Numbered from the stretch's first letter, positions 7,024-15,032 are shown. The stretch is DNA of 15,785 nt from CAYYAQ01 sp964469555 (GCA_964469555.1 CAYYAQ010000120.1:1-15785), one strand, 5' to 3'. The notes: generated from the letters alone by a model not told the origin. Translations and numbers: made by a program.

Positions 7024-9897
7024 ATGCACACCTCCCTCTCCCCATACCTCTGGGCCATCGCCCTGTGCACGGCCACGTCCATCGGCGTCGCCCAACCCAA
7101 CATCGTCGTCATCCTGACCGACGATCAGGGCTACGCCGACATCAGCCTCAACCCGCACCACTCCAAGGAGGTCTCGACGCCGCACATGGACGCGCTCGCG
7201 GCACAGGGCGTCGTGTTCTCGCAGGCCTACACGAGCGGACAGGTGTGCTCGCCGACGCGAGCGGGATTGATGTTGGGCCGCTATCAACAACGCGTCGGCG
7301 TCTACTCCGCGGGCGACGGTGGTCGCGGCTTCGATCCAAAGCTGCCGATCTTCCCGTCTTTCCTGCCGAAGAGCTACGCATCGACCGCAATCGGCAAGTG
7401 GCACCTCGGCCTGGACAAGGACTATCCCGAGCTGAAGTGGCACGCGATGAGCCGCGGGTTCGATGAGTGCTACAAGTTCATGGGGCGCGGCGGCCACAGC
7501 TACTTCGACCTTCGGAGCGACAGCACTGGCAAATTCGCCCACCCGATGTACCGCAACAAGGAGCGCATCAACGACAAGGGATACCTGACCAACCGCCTCA
7601 CCGAGGAAGCCGTCGCATTCATCGACCGCAACAAGGCGAAGCCGTTCTTCCTCTACCTCGCCTACAACGCCGTGCACGCCCCACCCGAGGCACCAGATGT
7701 GGATATCAAGGAGTTCCGCGAGCGGTTCCCCGGCATCAGCGCGAAGCGCGCTGTCTTGATGGCGATGCTCCGCCACCTGGACAACGGCATCGGGGAGGTC
7801 GTGGCGAAACTGAAGAAGGAAGGGTTGTTCGAGAACACACTCCTGTTCTTCCTCACGGACAACGGCGGAGCGAAGACGATGAGCGCGAACAACGCGCCGC
7901 TCCGTGGATTCAAGGGCAGCCTCTTCGAGGGCGGGATCCGGACTCCGTTCATCGTCAGCTGGCCGGCGAAGTTTCAGGGCGGACGCGTCGTGGACACGCC
8001 AGTCATCTCTCTGGACATCCTCCCCACGGCTCTCGAAGCGATCGATGTCAAGTCGCCTGCGGCAACTCCCTTCGACGGCAAGAGCTTGCTACCGTTAGCG
8101 ACAGGCAAGACCAAGGCACACCACGACACGCTGTACTGGAGCGAGGGCGGCAAGAGTGGCGAGTGGGCCGTGCGGCGTGGGGATTGGAAGCTGCACGCGA
8201 ACAAGAAGAACCTCCAGCTGTTCGACCTCGCCAAGGATCCGTCGGAGAAGACCGACATCGCCGACCAGAACCCCGAGGTATTCAAAGCACTCCGCGGCGC
8301 GTTCGACTCCTGGATCGGCGAGATGATCGACCCGATCACCGGTGGCGAGAAGCGCTGGGCGCAGAACAAGTCCGGACAAATGACGGACCGCGAGAAGAAG
8401 CGACAGGCAAAGCGCGAGAAGAAGCGAGCCGAGCGGCGGAAGCAGCGCAAGAAGAAGAAGGACAGCGAACAAGAGTGCGGGAAGGCGGTCACGGCATCGC
8501 CGAGGAACGTGTTGTTCATCGTGTGCGACGACCTGAACACGCGCGTCTCCACCTCGGGCTACCAGCACATCCGCACACCCGCGTTCGATCAGCTGGCCGC
8601 CGCCGGGATGACCTTTCGTCGCGCGTACTGCCAGTATCCCGTCTGTGGACCCTCGCGGGCATCGTTCCTCCACGGTCTCTATCCGCAGTCGACGGGCGTC
8701 CTGAACAACAAGGTGGACATCCGCCAGACACGCCCCGGGACCGTGTCGATGCCGCGGAGTTTCAAGCAGGCCGGCTACTGGACGGGCGCCGTCGGCAAGA
8801 TCTTTCACAATGCGAAGATCGATCCGGGTGCCGTGGCCTGGCACGAGTCGCTTCGGTTCCAGAACGATGAACTCCCCATCGTGACACCCATCCGGGAGGC
8901 CTTCGAGGACGAGCACGGATCGATCGACAAGGGCAAGGCGCGCCGATTGTGGAAGCAGAAGTACCAGACGATCGGGACGCAGACCCGCGGCCAGAAGCAA
9001 CCGGCCTACGGACGGTCGGGGCTGCGCGACGAGCAGCACAAAGATGGGAAGAACGCGCGGCAAATCGTGGCCTGGCTCGAACACAAGGCGTTCGGCGACA
9101 AGCCGTTCTTCATCGCGTGCGGTATCCACAAGCCGCATGTCCCCTTTCTCGCTCCCGACGCCTACTTCGACAAGAACCCCAAGAAGGACCTCGTCGTCTC
9201 CCGCGAACCCGCTGGCTTCTGGAAGCAAGCTCCGAAGACCGCGATGGTCAAGCGCTACGCAGGATTCGGATTCGAGCTCGGAGTGGAGAACGACTCGCTG
9301 CGTCGCGACTACACACAAGCCTACCACGCGTGCATTTCATTCCTCGACGCACAGATCGGATTGATCTTCGCGGCGCTGAAACGCACCGGCCACTGGGACG
9401 ACACGATCGTCATCCTCGTGTCCGACCACGGATACCAGCTAGGGGAACACTTCATGTGGGGGAAGGTCACGCTGTTCGAGATCTGTGATCGCGTCCCCCT
9501 GCTGATTCGCGTACCCGGCAAGACCAAGCCTGGCTCATCGAGTGAAGGCCTCGTCGAGCTCGTCGACCTCTACCCCACGCTCGCCGAACTCTGCGGCGTG
9601 AAGGCGCCGGATGACCTGCAAGGCCGAAGTCTCGTGCCCATGCTCCTCGACGCGACGACCGCGGGAAAAGAAGTCGCCTACACCGTCGTCACGCGGCGCA
9701 AGGACCTCGGCAAAGCCATTCGCACCGGTCGCTGGCGCTACGCCACGTGGCCCGATGGAGAGGAACTCTACGATCTGCAAGACGACCCCGCGGAACACAG
9801 GAACCTGGCCAATTCCAAAGAGCACGCGGCGACGCTCCTCACCATGCGCGCACACCTACAACGAGCTGACTCCCGCGCCAAGGCGGCAACACGATGA
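7024..9897 (+). CDS. Tandem sulfatase-sulfatase fusion, secreted
   Basis: The frame is open from 6886, but ATG 7024 begins a signal peptide (residues 1-24, ending GVAQ), giving 957 residues, about twice a normal sulfatase. Module 1 (25-440) is arylsulfatase/GalNAc-6-sulfatase-like: Asp33-Asp34 in LTDDQG, CSPTR at 75-79, GKWHLG at 124-129, His219, Asp279-Asn280 and Lys297. Residues 454-479 are a very basic linker built on REKKR repeats. Module 2 (491-945) is iduronate-2-sulfatase-like: Asp502-Asp503 in CDDLN, CGPSR at 541-545, Lys592 and His595, His705, Asp801-His802 and Lys814. Both modules keep every active-site element I checked, so both may work. Module 2 has no own signal peptide or start codon, so its export depends on module 1. 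Two desulfation steps on one polysaccharide is the natural inference. No Shine-Dalgarno sequence is seen. The stop overlaps the next start as ATGA. Confidence 0.92.
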   Translation: MHTSLSPYLWAIALCTATSIGVAQPNIVVILTDDQGYADISLNPHHSKEVSTPHMDALAAQGVVFSQAYTSGQVCSPTRAGLMLGRYQQRVGVYSAGDGGRGFDPKLPIFPSFLPKSYASTAIGKWHLGLDKDYPELKWHAMSRGFDECYKFMGRGGHSYFDLRSDSTGKFAHPMYRNKERINDKGYLTNRLTEEAVAFIDRNKAKPFFLYLAYNAVHAPPEAPDVDIKEFRERFPGISAKRAVLMAMLRHLDNGIGEVVAKLKKEGLFENTLLFFLTDNGGAKTMSANNAPLRGFKGSLFEGGIRTPFIVSWPAKFQGGRVVDTPVISLDILPTALEAIDVKSPAATPFDGKSLLPLATGKTKAHHDTLYWSEGGKSGEWAVRRGDWKLHANKKNLQLFDLAKDPSEKTDIADQNPEVFKALRGAFDSWIGEMIDPITGGEKRWAQNKSGQMTDREKKRQAKREKKRAERRKQRKKKKDSEQECGKAVTASPRNVLFIVCDDLNTRVSTSGYQHIRTPAFDQLAAAGMTFRRAYCQYPVCGPSRASFLHGLYPQSTGVLNNKVDIRQTRPGTVSMPRSFKQAGYWTGAVGKIFHNAKIDPGAVAWHESLRFQNDELPIVTPIREAFEDEHGSIDKGKARRLWKQKYQTIGTQTRGQKQPAYGRSGLRDEQHKDGKNARQIVAWLEHKAFGDKPFFIACGIHKPHVPFLAPDAYFDKNPKKDLVVSREPAGFWKQAPKTAMVKRYAGFGFELGVENDSLRRDYTQAYHACISFLDAQIGLIFAALKRTGHWDDTIVILVSDHGYQLGEHFMWGKVTLFEICDRVPLLIRVPGKTKPGSSSEGLVELVDLYPTLAELCGVKAPDDLQGRSLVPMLLDATTAGKEVAYTVVTRRKDLGKAIRTGRWRYATWPDGEELYDLQDDPAEHRNLANSKEHAATLLTMRAHLQRADSRAKAATR
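8389..8427 (+). repeat. Short direct repeat encoding the basic linker of the sulfatase fusion
   Basis: The 15 bases CGCGAGAAGAAGCGA occur at 8389-8403 and again at 8413-8427, a period of 24 bases or 8 codons, giving REKKRQAK then REKKRAER. The surrounding 8380-8470 is strongly purine-rich. The repeat probably grew by duplication and forms the charged helix between the two sulfatase modules. Confidence 0.85.
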
Positions 9898-11336
9898 ACA
9901 ATCGAACTCTCCTTCTTCTCGCATCCCTCGCCACGCTGACCGTCAGCGCGTTCGCCCAGAAGCCCGCCGACGCGCTGCCGACGGACACCACGCGACCAAA
10001 CATCCTGTGGATCTACGTCGAGGACACCAACGACTGGATGTCCTGCTACGGCGACAAGCTGATCCAGACTCCAAACATCGACGCGCTCGCCGACTCCGGC
10101 ACGCGGTTCACCCGCGCATACATGCCCGCCGGTGTTTGCAGCCCGACGCGCTCCGCGATCATCACCGGGATGCACCAAACGACAATCGGCGCCCACCAGC
10201 ACTACAGCTCGTTCGAAACGTGGCGTCGCATCAAGATGGCCGAGTGGGATCCCAACTACCTCGGTGTGCGCACCATCCCCGAGATCATGCGGCTCGCACG
10301 CTACTACGCGTTCAACAAGGGCAAGCTGCACTACAACTTCGTCTACGACATCGATCAGCTCTACGACAGCCATGTCGGGAAGATGAACTTCCAGGGCGCG
10401 AAGGGTGATTCGTGCTGGAACGGCAACAAGTCGAAGCAACCGTTCTTCGGTCAGATCCAGCTGACCGGCGGGAAGACCCGCGCGAAGAAGGTCGTGGACC
10501 GCTCCAGAGTGCAGGTACCGCCGTACTACCCTGACCATCCCGCGATTCGCGAATCGATTGGCAAGCACTACGACTCGATCCTAGACCTCGACGCGACCGT
10601 CGGCAGGATCGTCGCGGCGCTGAAGAGGGATGGTCTCTACGACAACACCGTGATCATCTTCTTCTCGGACCACGGGATGTCGTTGATGCGGCACAAGCAA
10701 TTCCTCTACGAGGGCGGCATCCGCGTGCCGTGCATCATCGCCGGCCCTGGCATTCCGAAGGGCAAGGTGCGCGACGATATCGTCAGCGGCATCGATCTCA
10801 GCGCGACGACTCTGGCGCTCGCCGGTATCACGATCCCATCGCACATGCAGGGCAAGAACATCTTCGCGAAGGACTACCACCGCGACCACTTCGTCGCCGC
10901 CCGTGATCGTTGCGACTACACCATCGACCGGATCCGCGCGGTCGTCACGAAGCGCTACAAGTACATCCGCAATTTCATGACCGACCGTCCGTACCTACAG
11001 CCGCAGTACCGCGACGGTCGACGCGACCTCGAGGCATACCGGAAGCTCTACGCGGAAGGCAAGCTCAACAAGGTTCAGGCCGCGTTCGCGAGCCCGCACC
11101 GACCGGCGGAAGAACTCTACGATCTGGCATCCGATCCCCACGAGACGATCAACCTCGTCCACAACCCAACGCACGGCCAGGCCCTCGGCGAGATGCGGAC
11201 ACGTCTCGACCGGTGGATCGTGGACACCGACGACCAAGGTCGCTTCCCCGAGTCCGACGCCGCGCTGAAAGCCGTTCTCAAACGCTGGGGAAACAGGGCG
11301 GTGAACAAAGAATACGACAGGATTCGCGGCGGCTAG
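9894..11336 (+). CDS. Secreted sulfatase, heparan-N-sulfatase (SGSH)-like
   Basis: The 480-residue product begins with a signal peptide (hydrophobic 6-20, ending SAFAQ near 22). The sulfatase core shows ILWIYVEDTND with Glu43-Asp44 in the metal site, CSPTR at 82-86 with Cys82 as the formylglycine precursor, FNKGKLHYNF (140-149), PPYYPDHP and the LDATVGRIV helix, Asp259-His260 in FSDHGM, and Lys268. The FNKGK...YNF block and the GGK replacing the usual His-containing strand resemble planctomycete sulfatases annotated as heparan N-sulfatase-like, so the label reflects family resemblance, not a tested substrate. Its ATG overlaps the stop of the fusion gene (ATGA, 9894-9897), so the two are almost certainly co-transcribed and translationally coupled. 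Confidence 0.92.
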   Translation: MNNRTLLLLASLATLTVSAFAQKPADALPTDTTRPNILWIYVEDTNDWMSCYGDKLIQTPNIDALADSGTRFTRAYMPAGVCSPTRSAIITGMHQTTIGAHQHYSSFETWRRIKMAEWDPNYLGVRTIPEIMRLARYYAFNKGKLHYNFVYDIDQLYDSHVGKMNFQGAKGDSCWNGNKSKQPFFGQIQLTGGKTRAKKVVDRSRVQVPPYYPDHPAIRESIGKHYDSILDLDATVGRIVAALKRDGLYDNTVIIFFSDHGMSLMRHKQFLYEGGIRVPCIIAGPGIPKGKVRDDIVSGIDLSATTLALAGITIPSHMQGKNIFAKDYHRDHFVAARDRCDYTIDRIRAVVTKRYKYIRNFMTDRPYLQPQYRDGRRDLEAYRKLYAEGKLNKVQAAFASPHRPAEELYDLASDPHETINLVHNPTHGQALGEMRTRLDRWIVDTDDQGRFPESDAALKAVLKRWGNRAVNKEYDRIRGG

Positions 11337-11403
11337 AACTTCCAAGTCTCGCCGCACCAGCTACGGTGGACGTGTTGTCCCCGTGGCTGCTCCATCCTCC
11401 CGT

Positions 11404-11409
11404 AGGAAG
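11404..11409 (+). promoter_or_regulatory. Ribosome binding site of the HEAT-repeat gene
   Basis: AGGAAG lies 5 bases before the ATG at 11415. It is one of the few good Shine-Dalgarno matches in the window and supports that start over the internal Met at codon 12. Confidence 0.6.
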
Positions 11410-11414
11410 AACCC

Positions 11415-13475
11415 ATGACAGGTAGCGCATGCTCTCGCCTCGTCACGATGACTGTGGCCCTGACTCTCGCGGCTCAATTGGCCGCGCACGGGGGCAACTA
11501 CCGTGGCGGCCACTATGGCGGCCCTCGCGACACCGTCGGTGGCAAGGCACCCACAAGACCACCCGGCGCGCCGAAGACACCCGGGCCTTCCACACCGTCC
11601 GCCCCCACGCCCGGCGGGACGAACGCGCCGACGACACCTGGTCCGGGCGCGCCACCACCACCGACAACCGGTGGTCCACGCGCGCCCGCACCCGGCGGAA
11701 TGGGACCGAAAACCGGACCGCGCGGCATCCAACTTGGCGCCGATCTCTCACAGTGGCAGGGATGGTGGGACTTCAACAAGGACCGCTTCCTCAATCTGAA
11801 GGACTCGATCCACTCGAAGCTCCCGGTCACGGGCTCCGACGAGTTCTACATGGGCATCCGTCGGAAGATGGACAGCAACACGTCGCTGAAGCCGTCCGAG
11901 ACTGACATCCAGACTGTAATCCTGCCGGCGATCAAGAGCGCCCTCGACGACACGGACAACCGCGACATCACGTCGTCGTGCCTGATGGCCCTCGCAAAGA
12001 TCGGCCGGGATCATGACTCGTTCGAGATCCTACCGATCCTGCGCAAGCACCTCGTCACCCACGACCAGGAGATCCGCGAGACGGCGGCGTTGGCGATCGG
12101 GCTGACGCAGATGAAGAAGGGACTACCGTTGCTCCGAGAACTGGCCCTCGACCGCGCGCTCGGCCGTCAGCTGATCGCCCGATCGAAAGTCGACTACCGC
12201 ACGCGGTCGTTCGCGATCTATGGCATGGCGCTGATCGCCCACGCCCACGATGACCTCGACGTCAAACGGACCGTGCTCGACGTCGCCGACAAGATCCTGG
12301 CCCAAAACAAGGATCGCAGCAGCAACGTGTGCGTGGCGGCGATCCAGGCGACCGGCCTCCTGAAGATCGATGGCCAGACTGACAAGGCGCGGGCGCTTCG
12401 CGACGAAGCCGTCAACTCGTTGCGCCGGTACTTCGCCAAGGAGCTCGGACCGCAAGAGCATTACATGCAGGCCCACGTGCCGGGTGCCGTCGCCAAGCTC
12501 ATCGGTCGCGGCACCTCAGCAGTCCATGTTCAACTGAAGGCGGAGCTCGTCGCGATCCTCTCCGGCAAGTCCAAGCGGAAGATCGGCAACAACATCCTCC
12601 GCTCCGCGGCGCTGGCGCTCGGTCAACTGGCGGTTCCCGACAAGATCGATGCGTCCGCGCACAACGCGTTGATCCGATTCGCCACCAGGGGCAAGGACGC
12701 CCAAGCCCGCTACTTCGCGATGATCTCGATGGGCCAGATCAACGCACCAGACACGCGCACGTCCCTGCTGAAGATCGTGGCGAAGGGCAACAAGTCGATC
12801 GAGCGCCCCTGGGCCGCGATGGCACTGGGTGTCTCCGAGTTCCGCATGGCGAAGGCCGACCCGCGCTGGGTTCCCGACAAGACGATCGGTGATGCGATCC
12901 ACAAACAGTTCCTCGCCGTGCGCAACCCCGCGGCAAGATCCGGCTTCGCGATCGCCCTCGGGCTGTGTCGATACCAGGCCGCGGGAGCCGATCTGCTCGA
13001 GACCCTCGACCGCTACCGCCATCAGGACGAGTTCGCCGGCTTCCTGTGCCTCGGCCTCGCGTTGATGGACTACCGGAAGGCGCTTCCGGTGATCCATGAG
13101 CTGGTCGAGACTTCCGTGCGCCGGCCAGAGTTGCTGCGGCAGACCGCCGTCGCCCTCGGCAAGATGGGCGACAAGCGCGTCGCGGTCACATTGATGGCGA
13201 AGCTCGAACAGCGCGACTCGAACCTGGCCAAGCTCGCCGCAACGGCGGCCGCGCTGGGCTTCATTGGTGATCGACGCACGATTCAACCGTTGAAGAAGAT
13301 GATGGGCAACGAGGAGTTCACGAAGCTGACCCGCGCGTTCGCCGTGGTGGCGCTCGGCATGGTCGCCGACAAGGGCCGGCTCCCGTGGAACTCGAAGATC
13401 GGCGCCAACATCAACTACCGCGCGGTCGTCGAGACCCTGACAGAATCCGGCACCGGCATCCTCGACATCCTCTGA
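11415..13475 (+). CDS. Secreted HEAT-repeat protein with Pro/Gly-rich N-terminal region
   Basis: The 686-residue product has a signal peptide (hydrophobic 10-24, probable cleavage near AAHG), then a low-complexity stretch rich in Pro, Gly and Thr at about 26-104, then LSQWQGWWDFNKDRFLNLK (111-129). From about 145 to 670 it is a run of helical pairs of about 35 residues with the spacing of HEAT repeats, for example MALAKIG, AALAIGL, AALALGQL, MALGVSEF, TAVALGKMG and ATAAALGFIG. HEAT arrays bind other proteins and have no catalytic residues. The protein probably acts as a periplasmic or surface-associated scaffold. It follows the last sulfatase after 78 bases, so it could belong to the same operon or have its own promoter; no clear promoter or terminator is seen in that gap. 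The specific partner is unknown. Confidence 0.88.
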   Translation: MTGSACSRLVTMTVALTLAAQLAAHGGNYRGGHYGGPRDTVGGKAPTRPPGAPKTPGPSTPSAPTPGGTNAPTTPGPGAPPPPTTGGPRAPAPGGMGPKTGPRGIQLGADLSQWQGWWDFNKDRFLNLKDSIHSKLPVTGSDEFYMGIRRKMDSNTSLKPSETDIQTVILPAIKSALDDTDNRDITSSCLMALAKIGRDHDSFEILPILRKHLVTHDQEIRETAALAIGLTQMKKGLPLLRELALDRALGRQLIARSKVDYRTRSFAIYGMALIAHAHDDLDVKRTVLDVADKILAQNKDRSSNVCVAAIQATGLLKIDGQTDKARALRDEAVNSLRRYFAKELGPQEHYMQAHVPGAVAKLIGRGTSAVHVQLKAELVAILSGKSKRKIGNNILRSAALALGQLAVPDKIDASAHNALIRFATRGKDAQARYFAMISMGQINAPDTRTSLLKIVAKGNKSIERPWAAMALGVSEFRMAKADPRWVPDKTIGDAIHKQFLAVRNPAARSGFAIALGLCRYQAAGADLLETLDRYRHQDEFAGFLCLGLALMDYRKALPVIHELVETSVRRPELLRQTAVALGKMGDKRVAVTLMAKLEQRDSNLAKLAATAAALGFIGDRRTIQPLKKMMGNEEFTKLTRAFAVVALGMVADKGRLPWNSKIGANINYRAVVETLTESGTGILDIL

Positions 13476-13493
13476 CGAAACCGGTGCCCCGGA

Positions 13494-13528
13494 CCTCCAC
13501 ACACCAACCTGCCTGCGGTGTGGGGAGG
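13494..13528. terminator. Hairpin in convergent gap, candidate bidirectional terminator
   Basis: CCTCCACACACC (13494-13505) pairs with GGTGTGGGGAGG (13517-13528), leaving one A-G mismatch and an 11-base loop. It lies 19 bases after the HEAT gene stop and about 70 bases from the end of the racemase gene on the other strand. There is no T-run on either side, so intrinsic termination is not certain. A second overlapping pairing, GTGGGGA with TCCCCAC (13520-13543), could compete. Confidence 0.5.
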
Positions 13529-13599
13529 GACCGGTTTCCCCACCGTCGCCGATCCACGAGCCGGCGTGGCAGCACCTGATCTTCTCGAGCCTCTGAGCA

Positions 13600-14622
13600 T
13601 CACGCGTCGGACACGAGGAATCCGTGCTTGAGCGGATCCGCAGGATCGATCACGAACTGGTGCAGGCCCGTGATATGCGCCGACCCCCGCACCGTCGTGA
13701 CGTACCCGACGCGTCCGTCTTCGAGTTCGATTTCCTCGAGGACCTTGCCACGGAACAGACCGTCGGTGATACCGCTTTCGATCACGACCTCGTCACCGAG
13801 TTCGAACAGACCCTTGGCGCGGAGCACCGACAGGCGGGCCGTCGTGCCCGTGCCACCCGGCGACCGGTCGAACTGGCCGGGGCCGAAGACGTGAACGTTG
13901 CGGACGGCGACCGCGTCGGTCGTATGGGGCACGGCGAGAGCAGTCGCGATGTTGGTCGGTCGGAGTTCCGATCTGTAGGCGTCGCGGACCGGCAATTGAG
14001 CGTTGGCGGCATCCATCACGCGCATGCAGACGTCGACAATCTGCCGCGAATTGTGTGGTCCGATCTCGAGTCCAATACTCGCGGCATCGAACCAGATGAA
14101 ATCGTTGCCGCCGTAGGCAGCGTCCACCGCCAACGTCCCGATACCGTCCACGACCAGTTCGCGATCGAGGTAGTGCACGTATCCCGGCACATTCTGGAAC
14201 GTGACGTACTCCGCCCTTCCATCCCGGACCGCGACGTATGCCGTAACGAGTCCGCCCGGCGAGTCGTAGACGATCTTGGTAACCGGCTCGATGACCTCGA
14301 CCATGCGTCTGTCCACGAGCGCCGTGGACAGACCTATGGTCGCGTGACCACACATGTCCATGTAGCCCGAGTTGTGGCAGTACATGATTCCGAAGTCCGC
14401 GCCTGGCCGACTCGGCTCAGTGAGCACGCAACCGTACATGTCACGGTGGCCGCGTGGTTCGGCGATCAGCGACGTGCGTACGTGGTCGAGGTTCTCGCGA
14501 AAGTACTTCCGTTTCTCCACCATGGTCGCGCCCGGAATGTGATCCAGGCCCCTGGTGATGATTCGGGTGGGTTGACCCTCGGTGTGCGTGTCTATCGTGT
14601 GGATGACGCTGGAGGATTGCAT
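13600..14622 (-). CDS. Proline racemase superfamily protein with Cys/Gly catalytic pair
   Basis: The 340-residue product has the normal length of the proline racemase / hydroxyproline epimerase / trans-3-hydroxyproline dehydratase superfamily. Family blocks are IDTHTEGQPTRI (10-21), IPGATMVEKR, MYGCVLTEP, MDMCGHATIG (88-97) with catalytic Cys91, GGNDFIWFDA (171-180), and DRSPGGTGTTARL (252-264). At the second catalytic position, where epimerases have Cys and dehydratases Thr, there is Gly256 (codon GGT, 13855-13857 on the minus strand). Without the second acid/base, ordinary two-base racemisation seems unlikely; a one-base reaction such as dehydration is conceivable but unproven. ATG 14622 was preferred to the in-frame ATG at 14673 because the family alignment starts at once after it; the extra 17 residues are Arg-rich and unlike the family. 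No Shine-Dalgarno sequence is seen. No other hydroxyproline catabolic gene is nearby. Confidence 0.88.
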   Translation of the reverse strand: MQSSSVIHTIDTHTEGQPTRIITRGLDHIPGATMVEKRKYFRENLDHVRTSLIAEPRGHRDMYGCVLTEPSRPGADFGIMYCHNSGYMDMCGHATIGLSTALVDRRMVEVIEPVTKIVYDSPGGLVTAYVAVRDGRAEYVTFQNVPGYVHYLDRELVVDGIGTLAVDAAYGGNDFIWFDAASIGLEIGPHNSRQIVDVCMRVMDAANAQLPVRDAYRSELRPTNIATALAVPHTTDAVAVRNVHVFGPGQFDRSPGGTGTTARLSVLRAKGLFELGDEVVIESGITDGLFRGKVLEEIELEDGRVGYVTTVRGSAHITGLHQFVIDPADPLKHGFLVSDA

Positions 14623-14646
14623 CAGGGATTGAAGGTGGCGACACGC

Positions 14647-14663
14647 GCCCCTCCGCGAGGGGC
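14647..14663. other. Perfect short hairpin upstream of the racemase gene
   Basis: GCCCCTC, a CGC loop and GAGGGGC form a perfect 7-pair GC-rich stem. Read on the minus strand it lies 24 bases before the racemase ATG at 14622. It could be a terminator for debris upstream or a leader structure. There is no T-run. Confidence 0.35.
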
Positions 14664-14701
14664 AGGGCAGCATCCTACTTCACGCGGATCTGCAGGCTAC
14701 C

Positions 14702-14945
14702 TCATCGCGCGACGGGACCCTCCAACAACCGGGGCAAACCACAGTCAGTCCGACCAGAACCCGCACATGGTGTAGTTTGGTGTCGCGTGCTGTTGGCTTC
14801 CGGCAGTTCGATCACGTTCTTGCCGAACGGCACGAGGGTGGCGATGCCGCTCTTGATCGACTGGATCCCGAACGGAATGCCGATGATGGTGAGGCAGAGA
14901 AGGGCACCAGAGAGGAGGTACCCGACGCAGGCCAGCGTCGGTGGA
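14702..14945 (-). pseudogene. YccF-like membrane domain fragment
   Basis: The minus strand reads TLACVGYLLSGALLCLTIIG, then IPFGIQSIKSGIATLVPFGK and NVIEL. This is the core of a YccF (DUF307) domain, a short membrane domain of unknown function whose signature is the LTIIGIPFG block. The first 8 or so domain residues are missing, and the second domain or proper N-terminus found in full proteins such as E. coli YccF (about 148 residues) is absent. After NVIEL the residues to the stop at 14702 look unlike the family. Upstream it runs directly into the SRPBCC scrap in another frame. A start at 14983 would give a 93-residue protein, but its first 15 residues are the out-of-frame reading of the SRPBCC scrap, so I treat it as a remnant. 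Confidence 0.65.
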
Positions 14946-15032
14946 TATGGCTTCCCACACGGCATCGCGGGGGGCATGGACATCGATCCGGGTTTCTAAC
15001 CGACGGGATGCGGGATTGCCTGCTTCGGTCAT
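14931..15032 (-). pseudogene. SRPBCC/AHSA1-like domain, N-terminal scrap
   Basis: From ATG 15032 the minus strand reads SRRLETRIDVHAPRDAVWEA then ISTDAGL. This matches the opening strand and helix of SRPBCC (START-like, AHSA1/polyketide cyclase) domains, where the pattern I.APP..VW.ALTD is typical. Similarity stops after about 34 residues near 14931, exactly where the YccF-like sequence takes over in another frame. A normal domain needs about 140 residues, so this is a truncated gene start. Confidence 0.55.

Noticed and set aside
7467..8870. 467-codon + strand frame overlapping the sulfatase fusion in another frame
   Set aside because: The main frame has both sulfatase active sites; this one is Arg/Gln/Pro-rich and has no motif.
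8095..9327. 410-codon - strand open frame opposite the sulfatase fusion
   Set aside because: It runs against two clear sulfatase modules and reads as Leu/Val/Arg/Gly-rich antisense translation.
13624..14775. 383-codon + strand frame opposite the racemase gene
   Set aside because: The - strand carries every conserved block of the proline racemase family; the + frame is its antisense.
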